In this document: piece by piece, positions 1 through 4,786 of the stretch | Layout: each line of letters starts with the position of its first letter | Position numbering within the stretch: the first letter of the stretch is position 1 | NCBI GenBank assembly: GCA_013698195.1 | Contig: JACCVK010000139.1 | Coordinates: forward strand, 1-6,461 | Length of the DNA stretch: 6,461 bases | Reading direction: 5' to 3' | Source of the DNA: Actinomycetota bacterium | GTDB taxonomy: Bacteria > Actinomycetota > Thermoleophilia > Gaiellales > Gaiellaceae | The notes under the pieces: generated by a model | Databases searched by the model: none | The model's input: only the letters and a program-made list of their open reading frames with translations | Told to the model about the DNA's origin: nothing | Translations under genes and position numbers: made by a program

Positions 1-75
1 CCTCCACCACCTCCGCCACCACCACCTCCACCACCACCTCCACCACCTCCGCCACCACCTCCGCCGCCACCTCCG
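1..75 (+). repeat. Polyproline-encoding CCN trinucleotide tract
   Basis: Twenty-five consecutive CCN codons are in frame with the RTX-type gene and all encode proline. They use CCA, CCT and CCG but never CCC, in locally repeated blocks such as CCACCACCT. The tract touches the left edge, so its full length is unknown. It probably encodes a rigid linker. Such a run would be expected to need elongation factor P during translation, and the near-repeat DNA could change length by slippage. The composition is directly visible; the roles are inference. Confidence 0.9.
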
Positions 76-909
76 GGCGGATGCTCCTACGACGCTGTGG
101 CGAGGTCGGTGACCGCGACCGTCAGCTCCGGCGGGCAGGCGACGCTCGAGGTCAGCGGGACGGAGATCTGGTTCGGATCGACGCCTGCGGCCTGCGGCGC
201 CGCGTCGACGACGAACACCGACTCCATCGCGATCTCCGGCACCGCCGGCACTGTCGAGACTCTCGAGCTCGACATGGCGGCCGGTGCGTTTGCTCCCGGC
301 GTGGCTGTCGAGCCGACTGGGACGTCCGAGATCGAGATCGCGACGACGCTCGGCGATGCGACGGACATCGTCATCGTTCGTGGCACCACGGGTGACGATA
401 CGATCCGGATCGGGTCTAACGGTGTCGGGTTGAACGCGGACGACGACGTCGATGTCACGTTCTCTCCGCTACCCGTGCAGATCGAGGTCTACGGCCTCGG
501 TGGCGCGAACCTCCTGAGCGCGCGAGGGGGCGCCGGGAGCGGCACGGTGTATCTCGGCAAGGCGGTGTTGCGAGCCGGGAACGATCCGGGCAACGTGCTC
601 GCCGGCGGTAACGGGAACGATGACCTCCACGGCGGCGCATCGGGCGACCGGCTTGAGGGCCGCGATGGCAACGACTGGCTGAGCGGCGGGGGAGGCAACG
701 ACCAGCTCCTCGGCTCGGGCGGGAACGACACGATGATCGGTGGCGCAGGTTCGGACGAGTTCCTCGGGTCGGCGGGTGACGACACGATGTACGCCGACGA
801 CGACGAGTTCGACTCGTACATCAACGGCGGCCCCGGAGTCGACACCGGGTACTACGACTCGGGGATCGATCCGGTCCCGACCGCCACCGAGAACAGGATT
901 CCGGCCTAG
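1..909 (+). CDS. RTX-type calcium-binding secreted protein, 5'-truncated by the window edge
   Basis: This is the C-terminal 302 residues of a larger protein; the frame is open from base 1, so the true start lies outside the window. It begins with 25 consecutive prolines, probably an extended linker from an unseen N-terminal region. A beta-rich, Thr/Ser/Val/Ile-rich domain follows (about residues 28-190), with two cysteines (28 and 65) that could form a disulfide in an exported protein. An isolated RTX-like nonapeptide, GTTGDDTIR, lies at residues 128-136. Residues 202-264 are seven uninterrupted nine-residue RTX repeats of the GGxGxDxhx type, which in this family form a parallel beta-roll binding Ca2+ outside the cell. 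The acidic tail ends ...ENRIPA. No enzymatic domain is visible, so the role (adhesin, S-layer-like, exoenzyme C-terminus) is unknown. A GTG at 97 is in frame, but the proline tract upstream is in the same frame, so an internal start is unlikely. The stop overlaps the xerD stop on the other strand. Confidence 0.88.
   Translation, partial: PPPPPPPPPPPPPPPPPPPPPPPPPGGCSYDAVARSVTATVSSGGQATLEVSGTEIWFGSTPAACGAASTTNTDSIAISGTAGTVETLELDMAAGAFAPGVAVEPTGTSEIEIATTLGDATDIVIVRGTTGDDTIRIGSNGVGLNADDDVDVTFSPLPVQIEVYGLGGANLLSARGGAGSGTVYLGKAVLRAGNDPGNVLAGGNGNDDLHGGASGDRLEGRDGNDWLSGGGGNDQLLGSGGNDTMIGGAGSDEFLGSAGDDTMYADDDEFDSYINGGPGVDTGYYDSGIDPVPTATENRIPA
604..792 (+). repeat. Seven tandem RTX nonapeptide repeats (27-base units)
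   Basis: Seven contiguous 27-base units encode GGNGNDDLH, GGASGDRLE, GRDGNDWLS, GGGGNDQLL, GSGGNDTMI, GGAGSDEFL and GSAGDDTMY. The glycines and the Asp at position six are kept in every unit; these are the residues that, with Asn/Asp neighbours, hold Ca2+ in the RTX beta-roll. The DNA units have diverged, so this is a protein-level repeat under selection rather than a recent DNA duplication. Confidence 0.92.
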
Positions 910-1820
910 GTTCGGTCTCCGCGGGGACGCGAGGTCTTTCTCTGCGCGTGAGGGTGAGCGCGGAAATAGACCTCGCGTCTCCGGCTGTCTGAGATGTGGG
1001 TGTAGCGCTCGGTCGTGCCGAGATCGGCGTGCCCGAGCATCTCTTGGACGCTCCGCAGATCGGCTCCACCCTCGAGCAGGTGCGTCGCGAACGAGTGGCG
1101 CAGCAGGTGCGGGTGCACGCGCGTGGGCTCGAGACCGGCCTTCTCGGCCAGCTTTCGCAGGATGAGGAAGGCCCCCGCGCGGGTCAGCGGCCCTCCGCGC
1201 GCGTTCAGGAAGAGCTCGGGGCGGTAGCGACGATCGAGATGCGGCCTGCCGAGCGCGAGGTAGCGACGAACAGCCTCCGCAGCAGGGCGACCAAGGGGAA
1301 CCAGGCGCTCTTTGGCTCCCTTTCCGAGAGCACGAACGATGCGGGCGTCCAGGTCGACTGCGCCCTTCTCGAGACCGACTGCCTCGGAGACGCGTAAACC
1401 GGCGCCGTACAGCAGCTCCACGAGCGCACGATCGCGCAGCGTGCGAGGTGACGAGCCGGTCGCGGCATCGATCAAGCGCTCCGTCTCTCCCGGCGAGAGA
1501 GCGCGCGGGAGGCGGCGAGTCCGCTTCGGCACGGCGAGCGCGGCCGCAGGGTTGTCCTCGCGCACGCCGACGAGCCCGAGGTGGCGGAAGTAGCTACGCG
1601 CCGCTGACGTCCTCCTTGCGATCGTCGACGCTGCGAGTCCCGCCGCACGCATCTCGGCGACCCAGCGCTCGAGCTCCTCTACGGTCGCGGCAGCGGCTGG
1701 TCCGCCGCGAGAGGTGCCGAGAGCCGCAAGGTCTCGCCGGTAGGCGTCCACGGTTCGGGGCGAACGGCGGGCGGCGAGGAAGAGGAGGAAGCGATCGAGG
1801 TCCTGGTCGGCGGCTGACAC
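906..1820 (-). CDS. xerD: Site-specific tyrosine recombinase XerD
   Basis: A 304-residue tyrosine recombinase that, with XerC, should resolve chromosome dimers at dif by strand cleavage and exchange through a 3'-phosphotyrosyl intermediate. The N-terminal SAM-like core-binding domain spans about residues 5-90 (SPRTVDAYRRDL at 20-31). The catalytic domain follows from about 105. All six catalytic positions are present with E. coli XerD spacing: R143 (GAGLRVSE), K167 (LGKGAKER), H238 and R241 (HPHLLRH), H264 (MLGHAD) and the nucleophile Y273 (ERYTH). The length matches the family (about 300). The GTG start at 1820 is the only in-frame start near the expected N-terminus, yet it lacks a close ribosome binding site; the best one lies 30 bases further upstream. 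The gene lies 138 bases downstream of xerC on the same strand. The XerD rather than XerC assignment rests on the overall wording of the C-terminus and is less certain than the family. Confidence 0.9.
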   Translation of the reverse strand: MSAADQDLDRFLLFLAARRSPRTVDAYRRDLAALGTSRGGPAAAATVEELERWVAEMRAAGLAASTIARRTSAARSYFRHLGLVGVREDNPAAALAVPKRTRRLPRALSPGETERLIDAATGSSPRTLRDRALVELLYGAGLRVSEAVGLEKGAVDLDARIVRALGKGAKERLVPLGRPAAEAVRRYLALGRPHLDRRYRPELFLNARGGPLTRAGAFLILRKLAEKAGLEPTRVHPHLLRHSFATHLLEGGADLRSVQEMLGHADLGTTERYTHISDSRRREVYFRAHPHAQRKTSRPRGDRT

Positions 1821-1958
1821 GGCGGAACCGGATTCAACGGCACACGCGCGCCTCCTCCCGCCATCGCGGTCAGCTGCTTGTGCTGGCGCCCGGCTTCGAG
1901 CCTCTTACAGTGCCTGACGCCGTAAGGGCACCAAAGCACCGGCATCTCGCCGAGGCCC
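1821..1958 (-). other. Intergenic gap between xerC and xerD
   Basis: This 138-base spacer lies between the xerC stop and the xerD start, both read on the minus strand. It holds an imperfect inverted repeat at 1900-1929 and, near xerD, a strong purine-rich Shine-Dalgarno-like GGGAGGAGG at 1851-1859. That site is followed five bases later by a GTG that opens only a three-codon frame (GTG TGC CGT TGA, 1845-1834). I saw no convincing promoter hexamers, tRNA or dif-like sequence. The gap is long for two cotranscribed genes, so xerD may have its own promoter or a processed leader. Confidence 0.5.
1900..1929 (-). other. Inverted repeat in the xerC-xerD spacer
   Basis: GCC and CTTAC (separated by one unpaired base) can pair with GTAAG and GGC around a 13-base loop, giving an eight-base-pair stem with a bulge. 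No T-run follows on the minus strand, so it does not look like a standard intrinsic terminator. It could be a protein-binding dyad, an mRNA hairpin between the two recombinase reading frames, or chance. Confidence 0.3.
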
Positions 1959-2792
1959 TTATGAGCGCGGGTGCGAGCGGTCGTAGACGCGGCGGAGCCG
2001 GCGCGCGTCGACGTGGCTGTAGATCTGCGTCGTCGAGAGCGACGAGTGGCCGAGAAGCTCCTGGATCGTGCGCAGGTCTGCGCCGCCCTCGAGGAGATGG
2101 GTCGCGAACGCGTGCCGCAGCCGGTGGGGATTGCGCAGCAGGCGACGCACCGTGCTCGTGTCGAGCGGGCGGCCTCGCGCGGAGAGGAAGAGCGCGTCGA
2201 CCGCGCTCCGCGCGAGCTGCGGGCGTCCGTCGCGCAGGTAGCGAGCGAGGTGGTGCGCAGCTTCCTCGCCGAGCGGTACGAGACGCTCCTTTCCACCTTT
2301 CCCGCGAACGTGAATCGCCTCGCGCTCGAAGTCCACGTCCCCTAGCTCGAGCCCGACGACCTCTGCACTCCGCAGCCCGCCTGAGTAGAGGAGCTCGAGC
2401 AGCGCGCGGTTTCGAAGCGCGAGCGGCGTGTCTCCTTCGACCCTCTCGAGCAGTGCCGCGATCTCCTCCTCCTTCGGCGCATCCGGAAGCCGCCGCGGGC
2501 GGGCGGGTGCGAGCGAGGCGTCGGGGACGCTTGTTGCGCCGTACGTGAAGCGGAGATACGCGCGAATGGCCGCCAGTCGCCGCGAGATCGAAGCGGGTGC
2601 GAGGCGATCGCGACCGCGCCCCAGCTCTGCCACGTAGTCGGCCAGAACACCGGTGCCAACTTCGTCGAGACGGAGACGCGATCGCTCGAGCCAGGCCGAG
2701 AACGCCCGCAGGTCGAACCCGTACGCCCGCTGCGTCCCCGCTGAGAGCCCGCCGTGCTCGAGAAAGCGCTCGATGGTCCGGTCCGCCTCCAT
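1959..2792 (-). CDS. xerC: Site-specific tyrosine recombinase XerC (shortened catalytic domain)
   Basis: A 277-residue tyrosine recombinase, paralogous to the neighbouring XerD and its likely partner at dif. The N-terminal core-binding domain covers about residues 3-88 (LSAGTQRAYGFDLRAF at 16-31). The catalytic domain retains every active-site residue: R141 (SGGLRSAE), K165 (RGKGGKER), H223 and R226 (PHRLRH), H249 (LLGHSS) and nucleophile Y258 (QIYSH). R-to-K, R-to-H and H-to-Y spacings match E. coli XerD, but K165-to-H223 is 58 residues against 71 in the neighbour: about 13 residues are missing just before the HxxR motif, with the frame intact. The ATG at 2792 fits the family N-terminus; the ribosome binding site is weak (GGGCAAG directly before ATG). 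It stops with TAA 138 bases before xerD and diverges from the ABC transporter. The XerC call is from overall resemblance; family membership is certain. Confidence 0.9.
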   Translation of the reverse strand: MEADRTIERFLEHGGLSAGTQRAYGFDLRAFSAWLERSRLRLDEVGTGVLADYVAELGRGRDRLAPASISRRLAAIRAYLRFTYGATSVPDASLAPARPRRLPDAPKEEEIAALLERVEGDTPLALRNRALLELLYSGGLRSAEVVGLELGDVDFEREAIHVRGKGGKERLVPLGEEAAHHLARYLRDGRPQLARSAVDALFLSARGRPLDTSTVRRLLRNPHRLRHAFATHLLEGGADLRTIQELLGHSSLSTTQIYSHVDARRLRRVYDRSHPRS

Positions 2793-2851
2793 CTTGCCCG
2801 ATTTCGCCGCGCGCGACCGGGCGCCTGCCCTCTCCGCCGTACCCTGTATCC
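2793..2851. promoter_or_regulatory. Divergent intergenic region between xerC and the ABC transporter
   Basis: These 59 bases must hold the start signals of both divergent genes unless transcription begins inside the opposite gene. On the plus strand, TACCCT at 2840-2845 fits a TANNNT -10 element and ends six bases before the GTG at 2852, the spacing expected for a leaderless transcript. No TTGACA-like -35 is evident. There is no Shine-Dalgarno sequence before that GTG. On the minus strand no clear hexamers stand out. The promoter reading is inference. Confidence 0.3.
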
Positions 2852-4684
2852 GTGCCAGGACGCCGCTTCGACAGCTTCACTCCGGACAAGCCGCCCGAGC
2901 GACCCGCCGACCCCGCGGTCCGCCGGGAGAACTTCCGCAGGATCGTCCGTCTCTTCCGTCCCTACAAGGCCCGGCTGAGCGTGGTCTGCGTGCTCATCGT
3001 CTTCTCGGCGTCGCTCGGCGCCGTGTCGCCGTTTCTGCTGCGCGAGGTACTCGACGTCGCGATTCCGGAGGAGAACGTCGGTCTGCTGAGCGCGCTCGTC
3101 GCAGGAATGGTCGCGATTCCGATCGCCACGGGCATCATCGGCGTCTGGCAGACCCTGCTCTCGAACCAGGTCGGCCAGAGCGTCATGCACGACCTGCGCT
3201 CGCAGGTGTACCGTCACCTCCAGCGCCTGTCGCTCGCCTTCTTCACGCGGACGCGGACGGGCGAGGTGCAGAGCCGGATCGCGAACGACATCGGCGGGAT
3301 CGAGACGGTGGTCACCTCGACCGCGACCTCGGTGCTCTCGAACGTCACGACGGTGCTCGCGACCGTCGCGGCGATGGTTCTGCTCGACTGGCGGCTGGCC
3401 GCGTTCTCGCTCGCGCTTCTGCCCCTCTTCGTCTGGCTAACGAAGCGGGTCGGCGCGCAGCGTAGGAAGGTCACCGCCGAGCGCCAGGCATCGCTCGCAG
3501 ACGTCTCCTCGATCGTGCAGGAGTCGCTCTCGGTCTCGGGGATCCTCCTCGGGAAGACGATGGGTCGGACCGACGACCTCGCCGTGCGGTTCGAGCGTGA
3601 GTCCAGCCGCCTCGCCGACCTCGAAGTCCGGAGCCGCATGACCGGGCGCTGGATGATGGCCGCCATCCAGACGTCGTTTGCGGTCATGCCTGCACTCGTC
3701 TACTGGTTCGCGGGCTTCACGATCGCGCAGGGCAGCGCGACGATCACGATCGGAACACTCGTCGCGTTCACCACGTTGCAGACGCGACTCTTCTTCCCGA
3801 TCGGCGGGCTCCTGGGCGTGCAACTCGAGGTGCAGAGCTCACTCGCGCTCTTCGATCGCATCTTCGAATATCTCGACCACCGGGTCGACATCGTCGAGGG
3901 CGAGCGCTCGATCGAGCTCGCGCCCGGCGCGGTCAGCCTGGATTCGGTGTGGTTCCGGTACGAGGATGGCCCGTGGACGCTTCAGGACGTGTCGTTCGTC
4001 GTGCCTCCCGGAACGAAGACTGCGCTCGTCGGCGAAACCGGGTCAGGGAAGACGACGTGCGCCTATCTCGTCGCTCGTCTGTACGACGCGACGAGCGGTG
4101 GGGTCTCGATTGACGGGATGGACGTGCGCGAGCTCACGTTCGACTCGCTCGCCGCGACCGTGGGGGTCGTCTCGCAGGAGACGTACCTCTTCCACTCGAC
4201 CGTGCGCGAGAACCTCCGCTTTGCGCAGCCCCATGCGTCGGACGAGGAGATCGAGCAAGCCGCGCGCGCAGCGCAGATTCACGAGCTCATCGCAGGCCTG
4301 CCCGACGGGTACGAGACGGTCGTCGGCGAGCGCGGGTACCGGTTCTCGGGAGGCGAGAAGCAGCGAATCGCGATCGCGCGGACCATCCTGCGCAATCCGC
4401 CCGTGCTCGTCCTGGACGAGGCGACCTCGTCGCTCGACACGCAGACGGAGCGGCTCGTGCAGGAAGCGCTCGAGCGGCTCTCTGAAGGCCGTACCACGAT
4501 CGCGATCGCGCACCGGCTCTCGACGGTCGAGGACGCGGATCAGATCGTCGTGCTCGACCGGGGCCGCGTCGTCGAGGTCGGGACTTATGACGAGCTGGTG
4601 GCGCGCGCCGGTCGCTTCGCGGCGCTCGCGGCGCGGGAGGACCTGGTCGAGCCTCCGGCGGTCGCCGCGGCAGACGCGAGCTAG
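2852..4684 (+). CDS. ABC exporter half-transporter (fused permease and ATPase)
   Basis: A 610-residue type IV (MsbA/MDR-like) ABC half-transporter, expected to dimerise in the cytoplasmic membrane and export a hydrophobic or lipid-like substrate with ATP. About 35 polar residues precede a six-helix membrane domain, with hydrophobic segments near 41-66, 78-103, 160-178, 181-196, 268-292 and 298-323. The nucleotide-binding domain (about 360-590) has Walker A GETGSGKTT (394-402), Q-loop Q442, signature FSGGEKQR (498-505), Walker B VLVLDE (518-523, D522 and E523) and H-loop H554, so it should be catalytically competent. Length is typical of the family. The frame is open upstream to 2597, but that part is antisense to xerC and reads as low-complexity Arg/Pro; the GTG at 2852 places the start cleanly in the divergent gap and gives a normal N-terminus. 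Substrate cannot be told from sequence. A hairpin follows the stop, separating it from pckA. Confidence 0.92.
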   Translation: MPGRRFDSFTPDKPPERPADPAVRRENFRRIVRLFRPYKARLSVVCVLIVFSASLGAVSPFLLREVLDVAIPEENVGLLSALVAGMVAIPIATGIIGVWQTLLSNQVGQSVMHDLRSQVYRHLQRLSLAFFTRTRTGEVQSRIANDIGGIETVVTSTATSVLSNVTTVLATVAAMVLLDWRLAAFSLALLPLFVWLTKRVGAQRRKVTAERQASLADVSSIVQESLSVSGILLGKTMGRTDDLAVRFERESSRLADLEVRSRMTGRWMMAAIQTSFAVMPALVYWFAGFTIAQGSATITIGTLVAFTTLQTRLFFPIGGLLGVQLEVQSSLALFDRIFEYLDHRVDIVEGERSIELAPGAVSLDSVWFRYEDGPWTLQDVSFVVPPGTKTALVGETGSGKTTCAYLVARLYDATSGGVSIDGMDVRELTFDSLAATVGVVSQETYLFHSTVRENLRFAQPHASDEEIEQAARAAQIHELIAGLPDGYETVVGERGYRFSGGEKQRIAIARTILRNPPVLVLDEATSSLDTQTERLVQEALERLSEGRTTIAIAHRLSTVEDADQIVVLDRGRVVEVGTYDELVARAGRFAALAAREDLVEPPAVAAADAS

Positions 4685-4707
4685 AGGCTTCTCCGACGTC
4701 GGTCTCA

Positions 4708-4736
4708 CTGCGTCGCCCCCCTCCGGGGGCGCGTAG
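4708..4736 (+). terminator. GC-rich terminator-like hairpin after the ABC transporter
   Basis: CGCCCCC (4714-4720) pairs perfectly with GGGGGCG (4725-4731) around a CTCC loop. The stem continues, past one bulged T at 4713, with CTGCG (4708-4712) against CGTAG (4732-4736), including one G-U pair, giving about twelve base pairs. It lies 23 bases after the transporter stop. There is no U-tract afterwards (CATGAGG follows), which is common for terminators in high-GC bacteria but leaves room for a role in the pckA leader instead. Confidence 0.5.
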
Positions 4737-4768
4737 CATGAGGCGAGTTCGGGTATCGGGGTGAGCAA

Positions 4769-4786
4769 ATGAAGGTGCTTTCGTGA
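4769..4786 (+). promoter_or_regulatory. Candidate five-codon leader ORF overlapping the pckA start
   Basis: ATG AAG GTG CTT TCG TGA encodes MKVLS, and its TGA overlaps the pckA GTG in the sequence GTGA (4783-4786). A GGGGTG stretch at 4758-4763 could serve as its ribosome binding site. The arrangement would allow termination-reinitiation coupling onto pckA. A five-codon frame can easily arise by chance, so this is offered as a possibility only. Confidence 0.2.
4771..4777 (+). promoter_or_regulatory. Likely ribosome binding site of pckA
   Basis: GAAGGTG lies five bases before the GTG at 4783 and is a moderate match to the Shine-Dalgarno consensus. It supports the GTG rather than the out-of-frame ATG at 4769 as the pckA start, and it also lies inside the candidate mini-ORF. 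Confidence 0.4.

Noticed and set aside
97..909. GTG at 97 as the start of the RTX-type gene
   Set aside because: The proline run and Gly-Gly-Cys upstream are in the same frame with no stop back to base 1, and there is no ribosome binding site before 97; the gene most likely begins outside the window.
1679..1945. Minus-strand small ORF starting at ATG 1945 (MPVLWCPYGVRHCKRL...) in the xerC-xerD gap
   Set aside because: The Cys/His pattern looked zinc-finger-like at first, but there is no good ribosome binding site, and the frame runs into the xerD coding region with a Ser/Pro-rich out-of-frame translation. No family was recognised.
1821..1958. tRNA gene or dif site in the recombinase spacer
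   Set aside because: No acceptor/T-arm pattern with a GTTCRAN-type loop can be folded, and no pair of dif-like arms around a six-base centre is present.
1448..2548. Long plus-strand open frame antisense to xerD and xerC
   Set aside because: Arg/Ala/Gly-rich low-complexity translation with no recognisable domain; it overlaps two genes with complete catalytic motifs and is expected from GC-rich codon bias.
2597..2851. Upstream extension of the ABC transporter frame
   Set aside because: It is antisense to the xerC N-terminal region, reads as Arg/Pro/Ser low complexity, and is not needed for a normal-length transporter starting at 2852.
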